Source of the DNA: Anoplopoma fimbria
Taxonomy: Eukaryota; Chordata; Actinopteri; Perciformes; Anoplopomatidae
Direction of reading: 5' to 3'
DNA length: 64,000 nucleotides
Assembly: GCF_027596085.1 (NCBI RefSeq)
Contig: NC_072467.1
Coordinates: 11,196,476-11,260,475 of the forward strand
Position 1 is the first letter of the stretch, and the number at the start of each line of letters is the position of its first letter. Of the stretch, positions 11,738 through 35,164 are shown piece by piece. Below the pieces are notes generated by a model, which was not told the origin of the DNA, searched no databases, and worked only from the letters and a program-made list of their open reading frames with translations. The translations under genes and the position numbers were made by a program.

Positions 11738-12345
11738 TTAAGATAAGATAAAACAATCCTGTATTAGTCCTGCAGCGGGGAAATTTACAGGATTACAGCA
11801 GCAAAGAGGATAGTGCAAAACAAGAGACATAGTAAATAAAAACACAAGATCCAAATAAGTATTATAAATGAGCAATAAAAAAACAGTAAAGAACAGTAGA
11901 GAATCCACAGTAATATTATATATACAGACAGAAACTATTATAAATATTGTATTGCACAGTGTATTAGTGTCATGTGGTCTGCTGGGAGCAGAGCTGGTTG
12001 TGCAGCACCTCTCCTTCACACACCGGGGGTGAAGCAGCCGGTGGCTGAAGGAGCTGCACAGAGCTGCCAGGGTGTCCCGCATGGGGTGGGAGGTGTTGTT
12101 CATCAGGGATGACAGCTTGGCCATCATCCTCCTGTCTCCCACCGTATCCAGTGAACACCCCAGCACACTGCTGGCTTTCTTGACAAGTTTATTTATTATC
12201 TTCCTGTCAGCTGTCGAGATGCTGCTGCTCCAGCAGACCACTGCATTTATATATAAAAAAAAAAATGGCTGATGCCACCACACAGTCAAAGAAGGTCTTC
12301 AGGATTACTCCCTGCACGCCAAAGGACCTCAGAGATTGAGGTCCT
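11738..12345 (-). mobile_element. 3' end of a truncated LINE (CR1/L2/Rex-like)
   Basis: The minus strand encodes the C-terminal end of a non-LTR polyprotein: LRSFGVQGVILKTFFDCVVASA (about 12345-12275), then VCWSSSISTADRKIINKLVKKASSVLGCSLDTVGDRRMMAKLSSLM...SHPMRDTLAALCSSFSHRLLHPRCVKERC. This block is common at the end of teleost LINE ORF2 proteins. The 3' end reads CCCGCTGCAGGACTAAT, followed by TTATCTTATC-type repeats near 11740-11775, a familiar teleost LINE tail. It is 5'-truncated, with a frame change in an A-rich tract near 12255-12265. The exact clade is uncertain. Confidence 0.8.
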
Positions 12346-12695
12346 ATGTCAGCTGAAGATTAAGAGCAAATACTGTGTGGTTTTTTTTAGTCTCCGATTT
12401 AACAGCGTCGGACACAAAGAAGTCTGTGTTGCATCAACCTAAAACTGAAACAGGAAGAGTTGGTCATCTTTAGGATTTTTTGTACCACCGTTTACAGACC
12501 TGGAACATTAGTAACCGAATCACGTCAAGTCAGAGCACATGGACTCTAACAAAACTGATCGTTCGCAGCCGCAAATAGAATATTAACCACATCATCATAT
12601 ATTGCATGATCTACAAAATCAGTGCATTTAACAACGTTTGATGAAAATGAATGTCAGTGTAAAGGAAGCAAAGTCTTTAAATAGAGTAATTGGAT
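12346..12695. other. Intergenic, no gene seen
   Basis: Spacer between the LINE fragment and the H4 stem-loop; nothing recognised. Confidence 0.5.
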
Positions 12696-12711
12696 GGCCC
12701 TTAAAAGGGCC
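12696..12711 (-). terminator. Histone 3' stem-loop of H4 (variant stem)
   Basis: On the minus strand GGCCCTTTTAAGGGCC, 30 nt after the H4 stop. The stem differs from the other three visible stem-loops by a compensated T-A to C-G pair, so pairing is kept and the histone consensus is still met. Confidence 0.93.
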
Positions 12712-12741
12712 TTTTCTTTAATAGTAAAGATCGTTCAGTGT

Positions 12742-13062
<321 letters not shown>

Positions 13063-13104
13063 TCAATGTCTTCTAAAATGATGTGCTTTGCTGAGGGGTT
13101 CCCA

Positions 13105-13175
13105 GGTATTTCAATTCGGTCTGCGGACGTGATAGAAGACATGGGCGAGGCTTTTCCTCTTCTTTGGATTTGCAT
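13105..13175. promoter_or_regulatory. Possible H4 promoter elements
   Basis: Upstream of H4 there is GGTATTTCAATTCGGTCTG (13105-13123), resembling the H4 subtype-specific consensus (GGTYYTCAATCNGGTCCG) but in plus orientation, opposite to the gene. An octamer ATTTGCAT stands at 13168-13175. No clear TATA box is seen. Function is inferred. Confidence 0.4.
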
Positions 13176-13342
13176 GACAATTGATAATTCAATTAGCGCC
13201 ATATACTGAACAACAGCATTAATCAGGGATGCATGTGTCCTATAAGGCTTTTGGCTTATAGACATGCCAGCTAGAACAGTTAGGGAGCCGACTCAGACTT
13301 TAAAATGATTCTAAAGTACACGATCAAAGACAATCTGGATGT

Positions 13343-13343
13343 G

Positions 13344-13396
<53 letters not shown>
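13343..13396. repeat. (ACTT)n tetranucleotide microsatellite
   Basis: About 13 perfect ACTT/CTTA units upstream of H4. Confidence 0.97.
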
Positions 13397-14317
13397 ACCG
13401 CAGCTAAGTGGCCAGGCAGTTTGGTGAGCTCACATTTGTAAATGGCACGATTGTATGAAATACACCAGTGGTCGCATTGAGAGCTCCATGATTGATGTCA
13501 TGATTGATAATGAAATGGGAAAGCATTTAGATAGTATGGATTTGCTTCATTTGTGGCCTATATGAGCTCAAATCTGATTGGCCCCACCTCAAATTTATGT
13601 TGGAAGTATATCACAAGACCCACAAACTCATTTTAATGGTGTTACTGTTACAGGTGATTCTGAAAGCACTGTAAACAGAGTGGCTGTTGTTTAAACATAC
13701 CACGACTTTATTTCTAAACCAGGTCATATTGGGATGGAGAGCTATGAACTAGCAGACAAAAAAAGAAAAGCAGTGGGAAAATACAACGAATGCATCTAAA
13801 AAAATAAACAATAGCAGCAGGTGTAGAAGAAATGAATTGAGTTAAAAGAAAGTATTTAATTACAATGAGACATCAGAATGGGAACAAACAAAAACACATG
13901 CACGAATTAAAGATTGTATAACCAGAGAGATATGAACACACATGTTCAATGACTGGTGCAGAGATACAAGTCATCATTTCTTAAGAAGGCAAAAAAAAGG
14001 AGAATAATCAGATCAGACTCAGATCTTTGAATACTAGTAAAAGCTCTCCAGGGAAGCGCATGCAGGGTGGCTCTGGGCATGGCAGAGGCCCATCAGAAGA
14101 GAGGCAGCACCTGCGCTCATTAGCAACACTTAGGGACTTATCTAGAGCTGTCAGGTTTTAGTTTGGGATAAGAAGTCTAGGTAGAGGGGGGCTTCCACAT
14201 TAATTTGGGGGACACATCGTTGTCTCTTTTGTGCACTAGTTGACTGGGCGACACTGTCTGTTGATTCTGTTGGGGCCTTTAGACCTATTTTATCCCGGAA
14301 AGTAAAGAAGATTTGTT
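13397..14317. other. Intergenic, no gene seen
   Basis: No recognisable gene. The last part (from about 14040) may already belong to the retroelement whose gag remnant follows, but I cannot show it. Confidence 0.45.
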
Positions 14318-15245
14318 GCTGTGAGGGGTTTCTGGATCGTTGCACTAAAGGTCAGCTCCTGAAAATTGCACAAGAGTATGATTTTGATCAAAGTTTGGTG
14401 ATAAACGACTTTAAGAAAATGTAATGGCTATGGGTAATCTGCAGTTGGTTGGGAAAGGTGTGCTGGTTGCTAAGCAAGAGGGACTGGGTCAGTCACGAGC
14501 AGCACAGGCACTTTCAGACTGTCAGGAAACCTTACCTTTGAGCAGCAAAACTAGTTGCTTTTATTACAGCTGTCTCGTCAAAAAGAGAAACGGAAACAGG
14601 AACTGGAGAGGAAGCTGGAAGGGCAAAGGATTGAGATAGCAAAGCTAGAGGTGGTTAAGCAAGTGGCAATTGAACGGTTGTGGCGTGAGACAGAGAAGGA
14701 GAAAATACCGTTGCATAGTGCTTAGTTGGAGTTAGTCAGAGATGGTAAGCTTCTGGGGATGTTTTGCTTGTCATCATCTGGGTCACGGTCTCCTGCTGTT
14801 GTGAGTTATTTGCATCCCTTGCTTAAGTTCAATCAAATGATCCGAATTTTTTTCCTGTTTGAACGGATGTAGAGGCAAGAAATTGGGCAGACTTTGAAGA
14901 AACTTTGCAGAAGCAGTTCCGTTGTAAGGAAAAGCACAGGAAGCGTATGCGTCTTTAAGTAATGAACCTTACTTATAACTCAGCCAAGGCTGCTGTGCTG
15001 AAGGCATGTGAGTTGGTCCTAGAGGTGTACCACCAGCTGTTTAGGATATTGGGGGGGATGTACTTCTTCATAAGAGCTTGTGAGCCTGTACGAGAGCCTG
15101 TGTTTCACAAAGATGGTGGTGTAAAGTCCTCTGTTTGTTTTTTTGTTTTTTCCAGGTAAGGGGCCCGGGGACACCTGAAAGAGATAACAACATGTGCCAT
15201 TACTGCCGTGAAGCAGGACTGCACACTTCTGCAAAGTCCATGAGG
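14318..15245 (+). mobile_element. Decayed Ty3/gypsy-like gag remnant
   Basis: Pieces on the plus strand in shifting frames match the layout of teleost gypsy gag proteins: FLDRCTKGQLLKIAQEYDFD (about 14328-14390), a Lys/Glu coiled-coil-like stretch with KLEVVKQVAIERLWRETEKEK (about 14640-14710), EARNWADFEETLQKQF-like capsid sequence (about 14870-14920), YNSAKAAVLKACELVLEVYHQLFRI (about 14974-15050; SCAN/capsid-like) and CHYCREAGLHTSAKS (about 15194-15238), a CCHC knuckle whose last Cys is Ser. Stops and frameshifts are frequent. No protease, RT or integrase follows, so it is a fragment. Confidence 0.65.
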
Positions 15246-15249
15246 GTTT

Positions 15250-15788
15250 AGGGCTGTCCCATCGTTAAATCATGTGTTTGAGGGCTCTCTCGCACACATT
15301 TTGAGCCCTTTATGAACACTTTCCGTAAGTCAGCATTTCTGGAGACTTTGCCCAAGGGAATTATTAATGTTAATCAATATCAAATCACTTTTTTAACGGA
15401 TTTTACATTTCATTATATTTGTTATGGTTAAGTTATATAATTTATGTTTCACAAAATGTTTTTGTTGGGCTAAGTACTGAAAAATAAATTCCTCTCATTG
15501 AGTAGGCAGTTGGATAGAAGACCAAAGGGGCTTTTTAAGCAGTCATATTCATGTTAAAGAAGGTTATGTTAAGGGCTGTTTAATAAATTTGTACGATTGA
15601 ATTTGTGCTTATTCTAGATATGAATGAAGGGCTGAAAACCTTTTTAAGACAGTTCAGTTCTTTTTTTATTAAGATTCTTTGTTTCCAACGAAGGGTGAAT
15701 TAACAAAATAAACAACAAAACATCGGTATCGGCTGTCAGCCCCATTTTTAATCAAAACATCAAAATAATGAATTAGACAAATGGAGGC
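15250..15788. other. Intergenic, no gene seen
   Basis: AT-rich spacer after the gag remnant; no coding content or RNA gene recognised. It may include further decayed retroelement sequence. Confidence 0.4.
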
Positions 15789-15985
15789 ATGATGGTTATT
15801 AAAACATCTGCTGCTCTACTGCTACGGGACTACAGAGATACAATGATAATGTCCAGTGGGAGTCTTACCCATCTAATCTGATATAGAATCAGTCATGTAT
15901 GGACTTTTCAAAGAGATATTCATGGAATCAAAGAAAATATTGATCTTGTTGGTGATGTTTGTTCTAAATAAACACATCTGGAAAT
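15789..15985 (+). repeat. Dispersed repeat, copy B
   Basis: Second copy of the repeat at 7692-7880, same orientation, moderately diverged, with small insertions and deletions. The H1 and H4 genes lie between the two copies. Confidence 0.6.
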
Positions 15986-16839
15986 AAGAGCCAAATTGAC
16001 TTTTAAATGAACAATCAATTATCTCTAGTGATACAGTTGTGAAATATAAGTGTCTGATCCTAGTTGAAGAAAATCGATCAACTTAAAAGTCTACCAGACC
16101 TCTACCCCTGGGACTATTTGTATATTTAAAAATGAATATTTAATGAATTCTCTTTTGTTTTCATTAGTTTATTACTCTGTAATCAATACTGCTGAAATGG
16201 CCACAACCTGCACTACTTCACTATTTCTGTGAGTAAATGTGTGAGTGAGATGTAGGCTCCATTCCTCGACATCACCCCAATTGTGAGTATACTGCCTTGT
16301 ATTTCATTTTTGCGTGTGTTAAGTATTATTGTTATTGTTAATCAACTTCCTATTCTTTTTACAAGTATATGAAACACAATACTTTAAACACAAGTATTGT
16401 GCTGCTAGCCACCGTGGCTCTCCTTACTAGCATTTCATAATAAGCCTCGAACATTTGGCCAATACTGGGCTTGTCTGATCTATACCAACCACTGTGATCC
16501 TCCTGGGCGTGATTATGGCAGTGAGGTTCTCAGGTTTGCCTCTTGCTGGATTAACATGTTTACTCTTTCATAGCTATGCCAATCAGGAGATATTTTGGAC
16601 TGTTTCTTTCATTAAACTACTTTTCACACTTCTTGGAAGAACAACCTTCAAAAAACTCTGACCCAAAGTGTAAAGACTGGACCATTGAGTCATCAAACAT
16701 TAGTCAAATTCCGGTAGAGTGCCGGACCAGGATATTTTTCTGTATCTGATAATGATAAAATAAGAGGCGTAAAGACACCAATGGACATATTGTATCCATC
16801 CCCAACTTCTTCTCCCTTGGTCCCTACAGCAGCTGCATA

Positions 16840-17301
16840 ATGTATCCCTTTCAGTTCATCACCTGCTTCATCTGCCACTCTGATGACCACCAGGTGAAAC
16901 CGTGTCCATCTGTTAAATGCTGGGCCACAAGGTCATCTTTCTTTGGTCACCTTGTGGCACCTATTTTACCCCAACAGCCCAAAGTCAATCCGCCTGCACC
17001 CCAGCGAGGTCTTCGTCAGCTTAATACACCTGGCACAGTCAAGCCACAACTCTCAACTCCTCCTCCTGAAGATCTCTGCTCTTTGTCAGTTGAGGGGAGT
17101 GTAATTATCAAAAGTGATATACAGAGTGATTTCAGTGAAGATGATGGTAGAGATGAAAATGAGGATACTTTAAGCCCTGGCTGGAAAGATGGCATTATAG
17201 ATATTAGAGGGAAGCAGTTAGAGGTGCAATGTATGTCTGGCCACATGCTGAAAGTAAACATGTGGCAGCCTTTCAGCTCTTTATTTTTTTGTATCATGTA
17301 A
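16840..17301 (+). pseudogene. Unrecognised ORF with a CCHC zinc knuckle
   Basis: A 153-residue open frame. Near its start is CFICHSDDHQVKPC, an exact C-x2-C-x4-H-x4-C knuckle, followed by KCWATRSSFFGHLVAPI, which looks like a second knuckle that has lost cysteines. A Pro-rich stretch (about 48-80) and an acidic stretch (about 100-120, DFSEDDGRDENEDTL) follow. The knuckle pair suggests a gag or LINE ORF1 origin. The sequence just before it (CCCTTTCAG then TTCATCACCTGC) looks like a splice acceptor, so an exon of an unknown gene is possible. No family assigned; I favour a retroelement remnant. Confidence 0.35.
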
Positions 17302-18042
17302 ATGTTTTATGTCAAATGTGGTATCTACTCACTTTAGGGGATGGAAAATGTTCAATTGTAATAACTGCTTTTTCATTTGTGAAAATCAATTATAAAAAAA
17401 AAATAAAAAAAAATTCTGGGGAATACAGACTACTGTGCAGTGTTTTTTCCTACTGGTGCCACCTGCGAGTTCCCACTCAGACTGAACATTGTGATGTCAC
17501 ATATTATAAAAAATGCTTTTCTTTGAATTTTACAAACATGGTTTCAAGCCCATGGGATATTTTCTTCTTCCAGAAAACACAAGCTAAACCCATTTTAAAC
17601 CCAAACCTCCAGCAAGGCTGATGCAGAGAAACAGCAGAGATGGAGATCTTTTTTGGACCAAACCCCTCTGGGATGTTTGACATCTGCCAATTTACAAAAG
17701 TTTGATATTTTTACCACTTAGTAGTTTGCACCATGACAATACATTCAGGAACTATCCCAGATGAGCAACCTCATTTAACCAATGTACAAAGTGTGTTCTT
17801 GCCTGTATTTTCCTTCCCAAATGTCAGGCAAAGTAGAAGTTGCATGCCCCAAATAAAAAAAAATTGACCATGAGTGTAATATTAAATTATTTAATAGAAA
17901 ACACTGTTAAATCTATCTTAAACATTTCCATTTAAAGAACACTATAGCAAACATAGAAACATAGGTTATGTTGTCAAAGTAAAGACTGGAAATTGTAAAG
18001 TAGAAAAGCTCTGAACTGAGTAGTTATTGGCTACAGAGTCTC
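17302..18042. other. Spacer containing the exosc6 3' flank
   Basis: No other gene seen. A weak poly(A) signal for exosc6, ATTAAA on the minus strand, lies at 17890-17895, about 150 nt after its stop. Confidence 0.45.
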
Positions 18043-19382
18043 TCAGCTCTCTGATGGTGGGGGAGCAGCCCTGCGCACAGCCTTGGACAGGGCCTGTTGG
18101 ATGACCGGGTACAGTTTATAGCATCCCTCAATGCAGGTCCGCACCCCGGCTGTCAGTGTCTCTTCAGCCATTTCTCCATCTGACTGCAGCCCAGAAATCT
18201 GGTTCAGGCTGGGGAGGAACGCAACGGTCAGACCTCCCTGGTTGTCGCTGCTGACTGAGGTGCAGCTGTTTTCCTCCGTGTAAGAAGGGTCGACCACGTA
18301 AGATGAGCCATCCTGGCGCATGGAACAACCAAGCACCAGATCGTACATTTCGATCCCTGCGTCTGCGAGAGCGAGCGAAGCGCACGTGACTGCATGAGCC
18401 AGAACTGAACCGCTGTTCTCAAGAACCATCACGTTGACCTCAATCTGAGAGCGGGGATATTTGTGGAGGCACACAGCTGGCTGCAGACTCTCGTGAAGCA
18501 TCAGGGAGAGGTCCTTGTCCTGGCTCCCCTGAATCCAGGAGCCCCTCTCCAGGCAGGAGAATGGAGCGAAACGCATGTCGGTAGTCAACCTGGAAACACA
18601 AAAATACTTTAAGAATACAGCTCTGTTGTCTTCATGAACCCTTCCCATAGAACCCTATCATAAACATCAGTGTCCACCTCAAATGCATAATATGTCAGTA
18701 GGGATGCAGATGCTTGAGGGCCAACCTGGCTAAACTCAGTTTACAGACTTGCATGATCCAAATTGTATTATATGTTACAGCATTTTGTTAATAGTGGTAA
18801 ATCTGGTTGTTTATTTTCATCTTTGTACAACAAACATTTTAAAAATGTGCTTTTTCACTTTAAGCACGCACATGCAACTTCTATTGAATACTTAAACTGT
18901 CTGTCTAGCTGAAGTTTGCTAATATTAGCTAACGTTAACGTTCAGTTAATCAATCTGGTAGGCATACAAAACCAAGTAAGACTGTTTTACTGCTTATGAG
19001 TTCAGGCAGAATGTGCACGTCTCGCTTTAACAGGTGTGTTTACTAAGTTGTAGATCAATAAACAAGGCAAATTAAATATATGTATTTATGAAATCACGAC
19101 ATACCTTCCGCATTTCATATCGGTCTCATCTTTACGCTCCATTTCTTTGGGGCCATAAACGCAGCACATCAACTTGGTGTTTCCAGCCTCGATGTACGCG
19201 GAGCCTTTAGCCTGGCTCACCAGCCCGCAGCGGACAAACACGGGCCGGACATCCACCTGGTCCCGCTGCCGGCCGTCCGCTCTCGGGCCGTGCGAGGGAA
19301 GAACGGCCGCCGGTTTGCACGAAAACAGAGACGGACTTTGTGACACTTCTGGGCCGCGAACACGTTTGGTGTCAGTCGGCAT
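18043..19382 (-). CDS. exosc6: Exosome complex component MTR3 (EXOSC6), two exons
   Basis: Coding exons on the minus strand: 19105-19382 and 18043-18589, joined in frame (825 nt, 274 residues). The donor AAG|GTATGT and acceptor TTTCCAG|GTT are good consensus. The protein begins [20 protein letters not shown] and has the RNase PH fold: [38 protein letters not shown] (about 50-85), [13 protein letters not shown], then [43 protein letters not shown], and a C-terminal helix [27 protein letters not shown]6 is one of six catalytically inert ring subunits of the nuclear and cytoplasmic RNA exosome, which degrades and trims RNA 3' to 5'. Length matches the family (human 272). Start: the second Met of the open frame, aligned with the family start; the upstream extension is not conserved. 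It is divergent from aars1. Confidence 0.96.
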
Positions 19383-19959
19383 GGCGCGTGGATGTATGGC
19401 GCAATATGAGTCGCGTCTAAACAAGTCCGGCACAAAAACCTGTCCCCAGGAAACACAGCAAGCCGAATAAAGGTTCCGCTAGTGCGTGGCAGTGAAGGGA
19501 ACTACATCAGTGATAGAAACATCCAAAGTGCGGTTTTAAAAAACAAGTAATGATGTTTCATTGTCATTATTATATTATATATTATAATATATGTCACAAA
19601 ATCACAGATTATTACACAATTCATGACAACTTGGCCCGAACCTAAACACCCAAACTAACGACCCGAAACTATCATTGACAAGACATTTTAAGGCAGCTTT
19701 TTATTTACAAACATGTGCACTGCCACTTTTTTTTTCAAACGGATCAAAAATATCTATTGACAACCTCCTTCACACATGTCTTTTCCATTGCATCAGCCAA
19801 ACCAGGGAAGTTTGTACCACTGATGTGGCGGGCTCTGCTGAGATTGACAGCAGGCTTGTCCAATAGAAACCGACGTTGTCCAACGTACGGTTGCAGCCGG
19901 GCCAATGGGCGGCTTCCATGGGCGTGTCCACTGACTCTGCCTTCCCTTAGGTCGAGCAG
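19383..19959. promoter_or_regulatory. Shared exosc6/aars1 divergent promoter with a CARE site
   Basis: About 0.6 kb separates the exosc6 start codon from the likely aars1 first exon. ATTGCATCA at 19787-19795 (TGATGCAAT on the other strand) is a perfect C/EBP-ATF response element of the kind ATF4 uses in amino-acid-response genes. CCAAT lies at 19902-19906 beside GGGCGG, and the stretch 19860-19970 is CpG-richer than its flanks. Motifs are seen; regulation is inferred. Confidence 0.6.
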
Positions 19960-20022
19960 CGTGCGCTAAAGCAGGGTGTCTGGGAGCAGTGACTGGGTCA
20001 TTCTGCGAGAATTGCTACATCT
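19960..20022 (+). other. aars1: Likely non-coding first exon of aars1
   Basis: Sequence ending ATTGCTACATCT followed by the strong donor GTGAGTAT at 20023. The first coding exon has its own acceptor (CCGACAG, ending 22244), so an upstream 5' UTR exon is needed. The start coordinate is a guess. Confidence 0.5.
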
Positions 20023-22251
20023 GTGAGTATTATCCTTTGCTGAGGGGCTGTAGAAATATATATAACGTTGACCGTGCCATTCGGTAAAGAAGATTTGCTG
20101 TTAGAGTTATGTGCTGAGATCTCTCTCAGGCAGCAGATACAAAGGGAGCCGGTCTGGCTACCTTGTCCATTGCTAACGTCAGCTTGTCAAGCTAGTCTGC
20201 CTCTGCTCAACACAGCAGTTTACAAGCATGCGACGGTCTGATTATGCTGCATTACGGCTTTTAGAAGAAGTTTCAGAGGAATGATGTATGGCATGACTTG
20301 CAGTATTGTGTGACAACGATTACTGAGCAGTTTGTTGACAGCGCAGCTGCACAAGGTGGCATGGGAGAAGTGGCTTTAGTCAGCAGGAGGAGAGGAAACC
20401 CTCTGAGACGTCATGTTGGACCTGTGGATACAACTCATTTTAGGCATTTGTGTACTTCCCCAATGGAAAATCACTAAGCCATGTTTCTAAGAAGCAGAGC
20501 GCTTCCACAGTTTAACTCTGTGTTTGCTGTTGGTTTCAGAGCTTAAAACCCACCTGAGCTCTTTATCAGTGTCGTGATTACAAATCAGAACCAACACAAA
20601 TTGAGTTGATCCTTCTTTGCATCCTTAAAAGTGCACAACTTCCCCTAAGTTACCGTATTCTCCAACTGTCAGTGATTGCATCCTGTTTTCTATCCCGCCC
20701 ATGTCTTTTGTTAAGTCTCATCTTCATCACAAGAAGCAATTTGTTTTTAACACAGCAGGTTTTCTTACAGTCTGTTCTTCTCAGAGGCCAAAGTTTCCAT
20801 CCCATCACCCCAAGGTCTCCACTTTCACTGGTTGCCAACAAGGTGGTTTGGTAGTCAGGATGGGGATGGTGGCTGTTTACATTTTGCCTACTGGCCCCAG
20901 AGAGCTGAAGTCAGCGGCTGTGTGGTTTCCTTTGCCAGCTAGTTTACGAATAAGTCCACTGATGGGAATTCCACTGTGCTGCCTTTTAATTATAGACATC
21001 ATTGATACTGTAACTATGGCGCTTGGTTATAAGACCAACAACATTTTAATTGAATTCAGATCCTTCAAAACCTTAATGGCTTAAATTTTGCCTGTTGCAA
21101 TTCATTTCTCTACTTTTGGTTGTGTTCATTGACGTGACCCTAGATTTGCCTCTTTAACGGCTGCTCCTATCGGCCCCCCCACCCCCCACCCTCTGTACTT
21201 CATGGTAGCTGTTAAGTGTTAAACTGAAGTTCCAGCTGCCCAAAATACTCTCAGTAGTTTGCCTTGAATGCAATCAAGCCTCAAGGCGTTTGTTTGACAG
21301 TGCCCTGCAGCATCATTGGGCTCGCCTGCCTCACAAGATTCCTGAAGAGCCAAAGAGGCCATTTTGTTGGAGGTTTCTGCTAAGACAGCTTGTTAGGACA
21401 CGCACCTTACAAACTGACTTGACTTTAGGCACAAAAAAAAGTCAAACGATCACAGTTAACAGCCCTAGGTGCTTTTTTGAGTTTTGGACTGTTGTTTGTA
21501 TAGAACATTTTTGTTTGTTGTATAGACATTTGAAGATCTTACCTTGGGTTTTGGGGAAATTAAGTCGTCTTTATTTATTTAATTATTTTCCCCCTATTTT
21601 GACATTGACATGTTTTATAAACTGAACAATTAATATGAAAAAATAGTTGACAGATGAATTGATAATGGAAATAATTGTATGTGCAGCCCTAAATATATTG
21701 TGATATAATAAATCCATAACTCTTTACTTTAACCTATTAAGCATTTATATCAAGTATGGAAACATATCGGTTTGTAACACACTAAGGTGATTGCAAGCAG
21801 ATATAAGCGTTGAACGTATTTCTCAATGCTGTAACTAATAGGCCAACTGCTTTCTATGGGCTGCTGATTAATTGTTTGCAAAAACTGTCCAGTAATGAAG
21901 ACTTAAACAAGTCTTCTTATCTGCGAACAACTAAATAATAGTTATAATAAATCTTCTGAAAAAGCAACTGAGAAATTAAAATAACGCAATACAGGTGTCT
22001 CTTTGTGGCTTATCCAGGAAATTAAATAGACTACCTGATTAAGTTTCTTCATCACACTGTTGCAAAAGTCATGTAAAAACCCAGTATTGCTATAAAGCAT
22101 CCCTAATTATTTTTTGGCAACATTTACCGAAATGGCCAAATACGACTAGTTATTGAAGGAATAGCTTTCATGACCCGGAACAAGTGAACTGGACATGGAG
22201 CTGAATTATACAATATTCATTTTTGTGTATTTTTGTTCCGACAGCTCAACA

Positions 22252-33912
<11,661 letters not shown>

Positions 33913-34045
33913 GAGCAGAGAGGGGTCTGTTCGGGAGGAGGAGGTTGCAAACATAGGTTGGGTCTTAATTGAGTTAGAAATCACCAAACATCCTTCTTCC
34001 TCTCCTCTTTTCTTCTCCCCTTGGGTCGCAAAAGATTAGATAACA

Positions 34046-34051
34046 AATAAA
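34046..34051 (+). terminator. aars1: aars1 poly(A) signal
   Basis: AATAAA 134 nt after the aars1 stop codon, the first canonical signal downstream; a GT/T-rich tract follows within about 25 nt. Confidence 0.8.
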
Positions 34052-34069
34052 GCTCTCTGGTTTTTATGC

Positions 34070-35164
34070 TCACTATGTTGACGGATGACACTCTGTAAGC
34101 AGTAACCGAGCCACTCGTTTATTTATTGACACTATGATTGATTCATCTCTGTGGAAGTTGCTTTAATATAAAGCAAGATCACTTAAAGGGAAAGAGGACA
34201 CTTTAAGAGATACTTTTCAAATGTTTCAGTCTATCCACTCCACTATTGCATGCTTGTGACAGAGGATAACAGATATACCTAAAGCGACTAAAACTGAAGG
34301 CTCTGAACAGTGGCTCCGTCCATCAGAGTGAGCAAAAGCCAGAGTGATCTCCTGTGATTGGTCGGACTGGAGTTTAACACGCACTAGCTGTACCATAGTC
34401 TTGCTTTTTCAAATAACAAGCCATTATCTTACATGTGAAAAGTCAACGGGTTTAATTTAGTAAAAAAATAATTCATTAACTGTATACAATGATCATGAAC
34501 GTGTCCAATAATGACATTTAATATCCATTGAATGCAGAATGTTGAAAATGTATTTTATCATTGTAGCTGTTCATGTCAGATGTGTCACGTTATGAGGATG
34601 GAATAAATACCACTGCTGTCTAACTTGCTTCCTTCAGGTGTGTGATATGTTTGTATTGGTGAATATTTCAGGGAGGAAAGTACAGACTTAAGGTTGGACA
34701 TACCATTAGTTGTGGGTTGTAAAAACATCTAATATGAACACTATTTGTTTAAAGGGAGTGAATATTTTGTACATTGTTCGAAACAACGATGTTAACTGCT
34801 ATAACATGTTTGGCCACTTGGGGGTAGTGGAAACAGGCTGACATTATATCACCATTGAAGTTTATCTGTGAACTTGATCAAACTGTTGCCAATTAACATA
34901 TCCTGCAGTAAATCCAATATACCCTTATTCTTGTTCGGATTAAGTTTTCACTTGTTGAGGAAAACAAACTGGTTTCCATCTTGACAGCCCGTGAAGCGTA
35001 CAGTGACTTTTTTTAGAGCATTTAGGATGAAAACAGAAATTGAATCAAAACAAACAATCATACCTTCTTTTCATTAAATATTATTAGATGTGTGAACTGA
35101 TCATGTTTTATATTTTAAATCATCTTAAGCAACTAAAGCTGTGAAAAAAGTTGTAATGGAGTGA
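34070..35164. other. Intergenic between convergent aars1 and st3gal2
   Basis: AT-rich, no ORF with recognisable content. It may hold diverged repeats. Confidence 0.5.

Noticed and set aside
13343..13396. Regular repeats considered as a CRISPR-like array
   Set aside because: Uniform 4-bp units with no spacers in a vertebrate genome; a plain microsatellite.
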